Source of the DNA: Sindora glabra
Taxonomy: Eukaryota > Streptophyta > Magnoliopsida > Fabales > Fabaceae
Length of the DNA stretch: 64,000 nucleotides
Reading direction: 5' to 3'
Assembly (NCBI GenBank): GCA_020226215.1
Contig: CM035236.1
Span: forward strand, 63,266,268-63,330,267
Part shown: one piece after another, positions 23,728 to 34,045 of the stretch
How the letters are laid out: each line of letters starts with the position of its first letter
Position numbering within the stretch: the first letter of the stretch is position 1
Made by a program: the position numbers and the translations under genes
Notes under the pieces: model-generated
What the model saw: only the letters and a program-made list of their open reading frames with translations
The model's database searches: none
What the model was told of the DNA's origin: nothing

Positions 23728-24065
23728 GATTAGAGGGTAGCACTTTAATAATCACGCTCAAAGCTTCCATATAAACCCTAAATCACTCAGAAAACATCCA
23801 ATCCTAATTCTTAGAGAGAAAAATGCATCCTAGCAGATTCGTGGTGGGTGAGAAGTCGTTGTTCACTTCGTGTGGATACCGTAGAGACGCTGAACCTTCC
23901 GGCCGGTGTTTGATTCATCCGCTCTCAAGTTTTGATCAGTAGAAAACACGAGTGCCTAATAGGTAAAACCCTAATAATTGACTTATGCTTTTTGCATGGA
24001 TCCTAGGTAGAATTCGGATCAAAATTTTGAAATTTCGCTGCATGTGATAATCCGAATTCCCAACA

Positions 24066-25360
24066 TAAACAACCTAGAATAAGTTAGAAATCTTCCATTT
24101 TATGGGATTGTTTTTTTTAAGTTTTTTTTTTCTTTCTAAAGAGATTAGAAAGATTGGTAAAATAAAGATGTGTTGTTAACTTAAATTCTCATATCTTAAA
24201 ACTTTTAAGTGTGGAGTTCTAAAGTAGAGATGAGACTCTATAATCCCTAATTAAAGAAATTAGACAAGATTAAGAGGTTATAGATTTTATCCCACTTATA
24301 GTAACAAGATAATCAAGTTTGATCAGACATTTCATTTTGAGGATGATATGGATAGTAGGAGTTTGATGCTTAGGGCTATCAATTTACGTAACAAAGCCAC
24401 CATTCTGCCTATACCTATTTTGATTCCCTTACCACTAGAGGAGATAATGTTGATAGTCCATTTCAGATAAATAAAGATTCTCATGTTGAAGAACTTGATT
24501 AGCTAGCCATTGAGTTTAGATCCATTGTAATAAAACTTATAGTATTTTGGGTTTGTACTAAGCCAATTGGATTGAACGGATGCTTGAAAATTTTAAAATG
24601 GACAAGATTTCTTACGCTTCTGCTATTGATAATCTTATGTATGCACTGGTCTGCATTTGTTTAAATATAGCTTTATGTTATTAGTGTGCTTAGAAGATTA
24701 TCAAGTAACCCTAGGATGGATCATTGGAGAGTGACCAAGATAGTAATATGTAGTATCTTTAAGATATTATGAATCATATGTTGACTTGTAGACAATCTAA
24801 TTTACTTGAAAGTATTGGTTATTCAGATTTTGATTATGCTTTGTACATAGATGATCATAAGTCAATATCTAAATACATCTTTATGATGTTTGGAGGAGTT
24901 GTTTCATGGGAAAGTGTTAAAACAAACACTCACAGCTACCTTAACAATGGAAGCAGAGTGTATCGCATATTATGAAGCTAGTTGACAGGCTATAAGGTTA
25001 AGGAAGTTGATATTTGGCATGCAATTAGTTAATTCTATATCACGATCTCTACTAATTTTTTATTGCGATAAGGCTTCTGTTTTGTGCTTTTCTCAAAACA
25101 ATAGGAATTCTAGACATATTGAAAATTTTTTATGTTAAACTCCTGGTTGTTAGAGAAAATATTGCTGAATTTTAGACTCACATTAAACATAGCCCTAGTG
25201 GAGACATGCAAAGGATCCGTTGACTTAAGGCTTACCTATAGGAGTATTTAAAATTAAGTAACTCATATGGGTCTTGTTAAATTTTTTTTATGAAGCCTTA
25301 GTTTAGTGGGAGTCTGAGATATGCTTATCTTATTTTGTTGATATTTGTGACCAGTAATTG
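24066..25360 (+). pseudogene. pol: Copia pol remnant: GAG-pre-integrase scrap, RT and RNase H
   Basis: Pol normally supplies protease, integrase, reverse transcriptase and RNase H. Just after the nested LTR, codons resembling the GAG-pre-integrase motif (SSILW near 24095 and RLERLV near 24145) survive with frameshifts. The central integrase and most of the reverse transcriptase are missing. From about 24560 the end of the reverse transcriptase and the RNase H can be followed across several frames: TMEAECIAYYEAS near 24945, then YCDKASVL near 25065 and a DPLT-type end near 25215. There are many stops and frame changes. A short open piece at 24769-24975 is in the wrong frame for the domain. Confidence 0.8.
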
Positions 25361-25374
25361 CTCATTTTGAAATA

Positions 25375-25915
25375 TTAGTGATATATTTTATACATATATA
25401 TAAATCATTTGCTTCCCTATCGGATTCAATGATTTTAAGTTATTTCTCTTATGAGCTATGGTTAAAAGATTAACTTTATATATATATATCAAGTTCCTTT
25501 GGGATTATGAGATATTAATTTTTACATCGCTTGTCTCCCTATCGAATTCAGTGATTCTATATGGTCTCATTCCACTTATGCAATCATTGCTCAATAACCT
25601 TATATATATATCCAGTTCTTTGGGATTATGAGACATTAATTTAACATCACTTGTCTCCCTATCGGATTCAGTGATTCTGTATAGTTTCATTCCACTTTTG
25701 TAATCGTCACTCAGTTTAGATATTGAAACATTGGTAATATATTTTATACATATATAAATAATTTGTTTCCCTATCGGATTCAATGATTTTAAGTTATTTT
25801 TCTTCTGAGCTATAGTTGAAAGACTAAATGTTATTTTGTTCCTTTCAGATTATGAGACATTATATCACTTGTCTCCCTATCGGATTTAGTGATTATGTGT
25901 GGTCTCATTCTTTGA
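25375..25915 (+). repeat. Tandem repeats before the copia polypurine tract
   Basis: Five degenerate units are anchored on CCCTATCGGATTCAGTGATT or close variants near 25415, 25538, 25655, 25763 and 25875, spaced about 110-120 bp. Two subtypes alternate: one followed by TTAAGTTATTT, the other by a GGTCTCATTC-type text. This lies between RNase H and the polypurine tract. The 92-codon minus-strand frame across it is an artefact of the repetition. Confidence 0.85.
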
Positions 25916-25990
25916 ATTAAGTTTATAGCTTAATGTATAACTAATTGCTTAATTATTGATGTTTTAATTATTCCATATAATTAATTAATG

Positions 25991-26007
25991 CTATCCAAGT
26001 GGGAGAT
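25991..26007 (+). promoter_or_regulatory. Polypurine tract region of copia element
   Basis: CCAAGTGGGAGATT lies directly against the 3' LTR start. AAGTGGGAGATTG is the usual plant copia junction at which plus-strand DNA synthesis is primed. Confidence 0.88.
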
Positions 26008-26488
26008 TGTTGTATTTAAAAATAAAATAATTAATTTTATTAGAAATATTATATGGATTAGTATTAATTAATTATTGAAATATTTATTTAAGTAATTAGT
26101 TTTGTATTTTAACATTAAGCATAGAACAGATTGGGCCCTGATTTAATGTGTATGATTCATGATAGGTTGGATCATGCATAAGCCCATATAGGTAGAGGTC
26201 CCAACCTACAGCCCTTTAGTGGTCAGTAGTTTCCTATCACAAGTCTAACCTTAAATAAAGAGATCAAGGTTATTATTTGAACACACAGAAAAAATAAGGA
26301 TTCTCATTCTTCTAAATTTTTCTCTCCCTTTTCTCTCTATCTTGATAACCTAAGGGGCGAAGTAGGTCGTAATTCTACTCATCATCATTCAGATCAGTCA
26401 TGGCCTCATCAAATTATGCTCCAGGTACGTTCATAGTTTTATTATGATTAATTTCATTTTTTTGTGATTTTAATTCATACTTCCAACA
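26008..26488 (+). repeat. 3' LTR of copia element
   Basis: 481 bp, matching the 5' LTR except for about 15 transitions, and followed by ACATG. Confidence 0.95.
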
Positions 26489-27010
26489 ACATGGTACCAA
26501 CAACACCAAACAAGGCCAACGAACGACACTTCTTCCTCCATTGCATTTCCATGACGATGCCCTCTATTTTGTTCTCTTTTTGAAAGCCCTGATAGCCTCT
26601 AAACAAGGGGCCAAATTGCAATGTTCTTATGAGGATCATAGTGCAATATTTTGAAGTCAAATCTTATACCTTAGCTAATGCGATACATAGTAATTAAACA
26701 GACAATCAATGGCTGACATTATGCCACACAAGCAGGGTTTCATGCCCTAGTTTTCTCACTAAGGCATGGAAATCTGCACCAAGTCAAAATGTAATTCTCC
26801 TTTTAAACATCCTCATTCATTCTTAATTTACCGTCACTCTTCCAAAGTTTAATGGTTGACATTTTATGACTTTTAATCAATGGGTTCTGTTGTCCCAAGT
26901 CAGTTTGGGTTTTAGAATGCAAGGGCACCACAGAATTCATCTTATATCACATTATGAAATCATGCATATCTACTACTCATAATTTTGTGTTTAAAATGAT
27001 AGTGCGGGTT
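26489..27010. other. Unassigned DNA right of the copia element
   Basis: Continuation of the pre-insertion locus (19198 joins 26494). Minus-strand text around 26475-26660 is open for 61 codons, but its frame ends in the LTR and nothing is recognised. It could be the edge of an old exon; there is no firm evidence. Confidence 0.35.
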
Positions 27011-27012
27011 TT

Positions 27013-27236
27013 AGGGTTTGTTTGCATGAGAAGAAAGAAAATGTTGTAACTTTATCTTCTCTTTTATTTAGTTGAAGAGAAAAGAGAAATGAAAGAAAAT
27101 TTAAAGAAAAAATATGTGATTATAATTTTTTATATTTTAAAAATTTAAAATTTTTTTTCTTATTTTTTTCTCTCATTCAAATTTAAAATTTTTTTCTTCT
27201 TTTTCTCCTATTTTCTCTCCTACCAAACAAGGGCTT
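27013..27236. mobile_element. Small MITE-like element with imperfect terminal inverted repeats
   Basis: The left end AGGGTTTGTTTG and the right end CCAAACAAGGGCT are inverted with respect to each other. The internal flanks also mirror: purine-rich AGAAGAAAGAAAA against TTTTCTCTCCTA. GGGC(C)TTGTTTGG ends are frequent in plant hAT-like MITEs. No clean 8-bp duplication is visible, so it is held as probable only. Confidence 0.4.
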
Positions 27237-30200
27237 AATAAAAATTATTATTTCCTAATTATTAATCAGGGTTAAAATAGTTTTATACTATGTAATATGC
27301 ATCATTTTTTAATTATAAGAGTGGTTAAATTACAAAATGTATATATAAATATTGAAATATAAAATTTAAATATGATGAAAAATATAAAGTTTTTTTAAAA
27401 AATATTAAATACTAGTTAAATTAAAAGCTCTTCCCAAAATCATTGTGATATATTATAAAAAAAAAACTATTGCATAACCCTTATTTATTGTGAACTTTTT
27501 TCAATATGAACCTTTTTCTATAACGTGAATTTTTTGAGTGCACGCCTGCACACCCTAGTAAGGAAGTAAGATAAATTACCTTACTATATTATCCAATTGT
27601 TCACCGTTGGACGACTTAATTTAATAGGAAAAGGAATTAGAATCTTTGACTGCAAGAGAAAAAGAACCGGACGAATTAGGTAATATAAGAGAGAAATACT
27701 TTAAGTTAAAAGCTCAACGGAGAATGTATATAGTAATTGAATTAATTAATTATATATCTCATTTATTGATAAAAGTTTTTTAAGACCAAAATTAAATTTA
27801 TTTAAAAATTATCAATATTTTCTTCTTATCATTTTTTATATATTATATTTTAAATTAAATATATATAATTCATATTTTGTTAAGGCTTCATAACTCACAT
27901 ATTATTTTTCTTCCTTTTGTTTTTACCATTATTTTTCTTCTCCAATTCTGTTATTTATAATTCACGCACAATTTAGTATTATAAATACAAGAAAACACAT
28001 TTTCATTAAAAATGTATAAATAAAAATTTTAATTAAACTAATTTATTGAATATTTTAATTTTAACTTTTATTGCTTTACAATTAATTCAATTTTTTTATT
28101 TGCCTCATTCCTATCTTTTCAAAAAAAATTCTATTATTTATAACTCAAATGCTAATATCATATAACCCTAAATCTAAATTATAAAAATATAATTCAATAT
28201 ATTTTTAATATAAAAATTTAAATAAGCTAAATATTTTATTTAATTGAATTAGTTAATTACATGTTCTATGTTTTAACTCTTATTACTTTAAACATAAAAC
28301 ATTGTCTCTTCTTTCTATTTATTACTTCGATGTTTGAACTTAAATAAGAGGAGTTAAAAACAATAAAAAAAGCAACATAATAGATAAAAGGAAGAGAATA
28401 ATATATAAGTTATAAAATGTTAATAAAATTTTAATTAATGTATTTTTTATGTGAAATATAACGTTTAATAATTTTTAAGAATACATGTAATTAATTACTT
28501 TATACGTTTTTACTATATTTTTATCTTTTTTAAATTTAAATTAGTTTATATTAAATTCAAGAAGAAAGAAAATAATAAATTTAAAAATTGAAAAAGGAAG
28601 AAGAGAAAAAGAAAAAGAAAAGAAAGAGCCAGAATTACACAAGAGATTATGAGATGGTGCCACATCTTCACAAAAGGCAAGTTCAATTAGAACTTCAACT
28701 AGAGTTAGGCCCTTGTTGTGCACAAATCCTTACTATTTTCTTATCTTACTATTAATTAATAAAGGATTAATAAGTATATAATTAAAGGAAAAATATTACA
28801 AAGATGTTAGAATATAATTTGTCATATTTATTTAAAATCATATATCTAAATTTGTAAATAACAATAAATAATTTTGAATATATACATTATTTTTATTAAA
28901 TAAAAGTATATAACATCAATTAATTTTGTCTTCAAATATAACTCTCTTATAGGTTCTCAGCAACTTAAAACAATAGCTAAATAATTGAGACTTGCAATTC
29001 AACTTTAATATTTAAGCAAATATCCACAAGATGAAAGAAATTGGATTTCAACTTTAATATTTTTATTAAAATGATAAAAAATTAATTAATTCATATTTTT
29101 ATTTAAAATATTTGACTTATTATTTTAAGATATATTAGTAAAAAATAAGTCAATTTTGACAAAATTTTAATTAATGTATATTTAATTTGAAGTACAATAT
29201 TTTTAAAAATGATATGAAGAAAATATTGATAAAAATAAAAAAGTTTAATTTCAATTTTTAAAGTTTTTTATTAAGAAATAAAATATTTAATAAATTAATT
29301 CAATTAATAATTTTTTATACCTTCTAAATAAATAAAATTTGAAATCAAGTTTAAAATATTTTTATTAAAAGAATAAAATATGTAATCAATTCATATTTAT
29401 ATATGGAAGTTTTGACTTTTTTTTTACAATATTTTAATCTTAATTAAACATAAATTGATACTTTGTATATTAAAATTTTAATAAAATCCTAATTAATCAC
29501 AATATATTTATTTTTAAATATAGTACTTAAAAATTCATAACATAATAAAATTTGAATAAATATGCAATTAAGAAAATAAAAAGAATAGAATCTACATATA
29601 AATTGTAAAATAACAGGAATTAAAAATACAAAATATTATTAAATAATTTAATTTAAATTTTTATCCTATTTAAAATATTTTTTAAAAATAAAATATAACA
29701 TATTATATCTATATTACTTATTGATATTAATGTTTAAGTAGTAAATAAAAAGGGTAGATATGAAGAAGGGAAAAAGGAAAAATATATAATGATATAAATA
29801 AAAAGAAGAGAAATAATATGAGTGGATAAGAACTGAAAATAAAAATATAATTAGATAATTTAATTAAAAATTATCTCATAAAAATATTTTTATAATAAAA
29901 ATAAAATACATCATATTATATATGAATTATTTTGTATTATTGGCATCTGAACTATGAAATTTTTTGTATTACATTTGTTCTACTTTAATGACATATTTAA
30001 AAAAGAAGAAAGAAAGAAAGGATTGGAAAGTAAAAAAAAATAAGAAAAATGAAGAAAAAAATTAGTAAGTGTTTATTGGGCAGAAGAGAGACAGTAACAT
30101 AGCGCCACGTGTGCTCAGAAAGTTAAGTAAATTCAAGTTGAATAGATTCAACATATATCATGGCTTTTGTCATGAGATTAATAAATTGAGAAGTCAAAAA

Positions 30201-30352
30201 TATAAAATAAGAATTGAGAGAGCTTTCATCGACAACCAGCAGTCAATTAACTAAAATTTTTTTATTAGGGCAATATACCCTACCTTTCTAGTAGGCCATG
30301 TAAGTCACACCATTTTTCGTTGAAAAAATATGAAATATCTAATTCAAATTTT
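27237..30352. other. Very AT-rich sequence, no gene
   Basis: About 3.1 kb of A/T runs without a supported frame. A purine tract of GAAGAAAAAG type lies at 28556-28630, giving a chance open frame on the minus strand. The 61-codon plus-strand frame at 30069-30254 has no resemblance to known proteins. Confidence 0.5.
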
Positions 30353-30489
30353 GGTGCTTTCTACGGTGTCTTCTAGAAAGTAGGGGTTTAGGAACCTAGA
30401 TTATGTGGCAAATGCTAATTGGTAACTGACAGCATTTATGATATATTAGTAATTCTTCAAATAATTTTTTGAAATTACACATTACTCCC
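30353..30489 (+). repeat. Left terminal inverted repeat of Pack-MULE-like element
   Basis: About 137 bp, reverse complement of 31501-31638 with scattered differences. Confidence 0.8.
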
Positions 30490-30543
30490 CCGTAAACAAT
30501 TCCACAAACTGACACGATGCTGAATCAGCATTAAACACTTGAC

Positions 30544-31284
30544 TGTAAACATTTCTCGAGAAAATCCTTCACTTCTTCTGAAAATTCATTAGGAACTTTG
30601 GGTAATTCTCCGACCCCAATTCAAAGCAATGACGAATAAATATTTATTCTTGCCAGAAGCTCCATGTTAGTTTTCCCGTCAGCATCTCTACCACCGTGTA
30701 GCTCAAAGCCCAAATATCCACCGGAGATTCATAATCATTTTCGTTTACAAATTTCGAAGACATATATAGAGGAGTACCGCACCACTCAAACTGGCTTTCT
30801 TCTTTGCTCTGCTTTTCCCCTATTTTCTTCGCAAGCCTAAAGTCTACAATTTTAACATCGCCCTTGTTGAACACGAGAATATTTTGAAGCTTTATATCGC
30901 AGTGGACGAACCCCTTATCGTGAATGTAACTCAATCCTTTGATTAAAGACCTCGTGTGCTGCCAGACGTCGGATTTCAGCAATCAACCACTGTGACTTTT
31001 AAGCTAATCAGAAATGGAACCGCTGGTAGCATATTTGAGGAACAAATTATAGTACTCCTTATCGTTTTTGAAGTTGTAGTCATCACCGAAACACCAAATG
31101 ATTTCCGGGCAGAATCCGAGTCGATCAATCACTTGTTTCTCGTTCTTGAAGGAAGAAGAATTGAAAACATCATAGGATTTTACGATGGCCGAAGCCAGAA
31201 ATTGATTGGAACCATTCTGGGTACTGCAAAATTAATTGTAGCAAAGCTTCCTCTACCAACTGGTTATCCTCGATCCCACTCCAT
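30544..31284 (-). pseudogene. MAPKKK17/18/20-like protein kinase, processed and broken
   Basis: Plant MEKK-type kinases of this group are intronless and act in stress and ABA MAP-kinase cascades. The start ATG at 31284 gives MEWDRG, then a stop where the family has Glu, then the glycine loop GRGSFATINFAVP. A one-frame shift follows. The next frame holds AIVKSYDV (catalytic Lys of beta-3), DRLGFCPEIIWCFGDD and NLFLKYATSGSISD, with two stops before the open part at 30982-30644. That part carries GLSYIHDKGFVHCDIKLQN (catalytic Asp and Asn kept), VDFRLAKK where the DFG glycine is Arg, CGTPLYMS with APE lost, and DIWALSYTVVEMLTGK. A further frameshift precedes VGELPKVPNEFSEEVKDFLE near 30590. The kinase is inactive. 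It sits between long inverted repeats, with no intron seen. Confidence 0.88.
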
Positions 31285-31500
31285 GGAATCTTTAATAGCT
31301 AACTTGCACTCTGCTCTTTTCTCTTGTATTGCAACCCTTTGCTGTGTGTGGAAGAAATGAAAGTTGAAATAGAAACACAAGACAAGACTAACACTGCACT
31401 CCAAAGCCTCTAAAATCCTTGCTTATATACAGGGAGAATTTAGTTGATGTTCAACATGGGTGAGCCCGAATAAAACAAAATTTAGAAAATAAAAATATTG

Positions 31501-31638
31501 AGGAGTAACGTGCAATTTCAGAAATTATTTAGGGTAGTACTGATATAATATAATTGCTGTCAGCTTTTGGACGTGGACCAATTGGCATTTGCTGCATATT
31601 CTAGGTCCCTAAACCCCTGCGACACCGTAGAAAGCACC
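31501..31638 (-). repeat. Right terminal inverted repeat of Pack-MULE-like element
   Basis: About 138 bp, ending GACACCGTAGAAAGCACC, mirror of 30353-30489. Confidence 0.8.
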
Positions 31639-33448
31639 GTTTAACAAATATGGAGAAATCCTAATATATACAAAGTCTATGATGAGCACCGAAAAGGAAT
31701 AGAGAAGACACATATGAAATAGTGATGACAAAATTTATATTGAGAACCGCAATATTTTTGTATATTGTATTCTATATCTATCTAACCTTTTTTTTTCTTT
31801 TTATTTACTAAACACTTCTTTCAATTCCTGATAAATTATCTTATATCAATTTCATTTCCTAAACAATATGAATATTATTTTAGTACCTGATTAATGATCT
31901 TGTACAATATTTTATCTCATTCGTCAAAATAAGTGTTTAGAAATTGATGGAGTTAATGATTTTATATTATTATTTATATTTTATTCTTTTCGAGACTTTC
32001 TTTGTTATCCTCCCTCCTTATATGGATTATAGATTATTTAGTATTATAATTCATTTTCTCTCTATTAACAAAAAAAAAATTATAGATTTTGCAAGGTTTT
32101 TATAAGGCTCCTGCTGAATTTTTATATGGCTAAAGAAAGCTTGAAATCAAAATATAAGGAAAAGCCAAGCAAAAATAAGAAAAATTGTAAATTTAGGGAG
32201 GATAAATTTATCCATTGATTATAAATTTTGGAACACTTGTTTTTACTTTTATTTTCCTAATTTAAAACAAAATGATTAACGCACTCCATCAATTTACATT
32301 TTTCTTGTAATTATTCTTGGTTTCATTATAAAAGCAGGTTGTTCTTGTATTTTAGTTTTAGCTTTCTGCCTTTAAGATTTCTACTAGATAAAAATATAGC
32401 AAGAGTTATAAATTTTTTTAGATCAAAATCTTATTTTTAATCTTTATAAGATTGAGTTTATATGAATTTCATCCCTCACTAAAATTTTTTATCAATTTAA
32501 TTCCTAAAAAATTAATTTCATACTAAATTTTAATCCCTCCATACATGAGACAGAGGCACCAAAATTATTATACAGAGAGACTAAATTTTAAGATAGAGTT
32601 AATTTTATAAAAATCAAATTGATACAAACTAAATGTTCTAGAAATCAAAATAGAGTTTTTAGTATTTTTTTTAATATAGAAAGGTAATAATAATAAACCA
32701 TCTATAATAAAGAGAGTAAGAAAGAATAAAATAGAAATAATAATGTCAAATTATTAACTATATTTATTTTTTTAACATTTATTTCAAATGAGGGACTAAA
32801 ATATTATACAAAATCATTAGTAAGGGACCAAAACGATGCTCACCTTTTCTAAGGAATGAAATTTATACAAAAAGTAATTTATGAGGGATTGAAAAAGGTG
32901 TTCATTGTTTCTTTATTATAGAAAAGAGAGAGGATAGGAACTACTATCATTTTGTTTGATTGTTATCTCTTTTAAACATTACCATAAGGAAAATAGATCT
33001 CCATTTTTTAGGAAATAAGTGAAGTGAATTTTGAAAAGAAATATATATAAATCTTTTTTTGTTTAGAATTGTGAATTTTAATAAAAAAGTAAAAATTATA
33101 TTTTTTTATTTTCTTGAAATTGATGAAAAGAAATAAAGAAAATTTAAATCCTATCATAAGAGTATTTTTATTATTAAAATATTCAATTTAAATATTATAA
33201 AAGTAATAATTCATTTATGAGTGCAAAGTTCAAAGTTTGACCTTAAGATACGAGAAAGGTATGTCATGTAAAAAATATCAAATGTTATTATTGGCAAATC
33301 CAATCCTTGTGTTTATAGCATGTGAGCACACACCTACTATTCTTGAGAATTAGAGGATCAAATATTAAATAGTGTATATGCCTATGATTCTATTAATTAT
33401 AATAAAGTAACCATTATTATTATTTTATAATTCCAATGTTTAAGTAGA
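31639..33448. other. AT-rich sequence, possible decayed MITE, no gene
   Basis: No coding signal. Between about 32448 and 32905, text of the GAATTTCATCCCTCA type on the left is loosely mirrored by GAATGAAATTTATAC and GAGGGA(C/T)T on the right. This suggests an old small inverted-repeat element, too decayed to bound. Confidence 0.4.
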
Positions 33449-33464
33449 CACTATAGGAAAAATA

Positions 33465-33745
33465 ACTTTTAGCGACAACAAAAGTCGTCATTGAAGGTTT
33501 CTCGATCATCACAGATGAAAAAAGTCGTCATTGATATTGTCGTCAATGTAGGTTTATCACTAAAACCACCTACACCGACGACAAAAATCTCGTTGGCAAA
33601 GATTCATCTTTCTATGACAACAATGTCATCGTAGAAGATACTTTCAAATATTAAAAAATTTTACATTTCAAACCTTCAACTATGACTTTGTCATCGTTGA
33701 AAACTAAACTTTCAGTGATAACTTTGTTGTCAGTGAAGGTTTATA
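33465..33745. repeat. Left subterminal repeat array of CACTA element
   Basis: Repeated variants of GTCGTCATTGAAGG and GACGACAA occur in both orientations, such as AAAGTCGTCATTGA near 33484 and 33523 and GTCATCGT near 33627 and 33693. In CACTA elements such motifs are the binding sites for the TNPA-type protein. Confidence 0.8.
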
Positions 33746-34045
33746 ATATTTTTTAAAAAAATTATATTTCAATTAATATATTATATTTAATAATACTCAC
33801 GATAATATTTTAAATAAATTAAATTAATTTAATCTAATTTAAAAAATTTTAATTTAATTTAATCTAATTTAAATTTTACAAATAAAATAGACTAATGATA
33901 CTAACAATAACTTAAAACAAAATTGCATGATTCTTATGAAAAAATTAAATACTCATATAAAATAACTGTAAAATTATGTATACATATTAAATGTACATGA
34001 TTCATACAAATATCTATACTTGAAAAAAAATCATAAATACAAAAT

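Larger units (their letters stand above)
22370..24065 (+). mobile_element. Nested solo LTR, Ty1-copia type, 1696 bp, TSD TAAAC
   Basis: Starts TGTTGGTGTGTGTCC and ends AATTCCCAACA, flanked by the perfect duplication TAAAC (22365-22369 and 24066-24070). It lies within the pol remnant of the 19199-26488 copia element, so it is younger than that element. It carries no internal region, so it is a solo LTR. It shares CTTTGACCTGA, CCCTACATG, a TAGATGGGATTT-like block and AACGTAGTAAGA-type text with the solo LTR at 759-2234, placing both in one or two related long-LTR copia families. The 60-codon open stretch at 22546-22728 is internal LTR sequence, not a gene. Confidence 0.93.
19199..26488 (+). mobile_element. 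Complete but defective Ty1-copia retrotransposon, 7290 bp, TSD ACATG
   Basis: Two 481-bp LTRs (19199-19679 and 26008-26488) start TGTTGTATTT and end CTTCCAACA. The element is flanked by the 5-bp duplication ACATG at 19194-19198 and 26489-26493. A tRNA-iMet type primer-binding site follows the 5' LTR, and a polypurine stretch precedes the 3' LTR. In between are a decayed gag, a GAG-pre-integrase scrap, reverse-transcriptase/RNase H remnants and a set of 3' tandem repeats. By eye the LTRs differ at about 15 of 481 sites, all transitions. Most of pol, including most of the integrase, is deleted or scrambled, and a solo LTR from another copia family sits inside it at 22370-24065. Confidence 0.95.
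30353..31638. mobile_element. Pack-MULE-like element carrying a kinase fragment, 1286 bp
   Basis: The terminal inverted repeats are long: 30353-30489 matches the reverse complement of 31501-31638, starting GGTGCTTTCTACGGTGTC at each end and continuing through GGGGTTTAGG, ACCTAG, a GCAAATGC block and CTGACAGCA to ATTACTCC. They enclose a broken protein-kinase coding sequence and no transposase. Long inverted repeats of about 137 bp around a captured host gene are the definition of a Pack-MULE. The 9-bp target duplication expected for Mutator was not found (TCAAATTTT left, GTTTAACAA right), so an alternative is a gene copy lying between an unrelated inverted duplication. Confidence 0.65.

Noticed and set aside
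25505..25783. 92-codon minus-strand frame with internal repeats
   Set aside because: It is the translation of the tandem repeats upstream of the copia polypurine tract.
28541..28723. 60-codon minus-strand frame starting with a possible signal-like peptide
   Set aside because: Half of it is a poly-Ser/Phe translation of a GAAA-rich purine tract.
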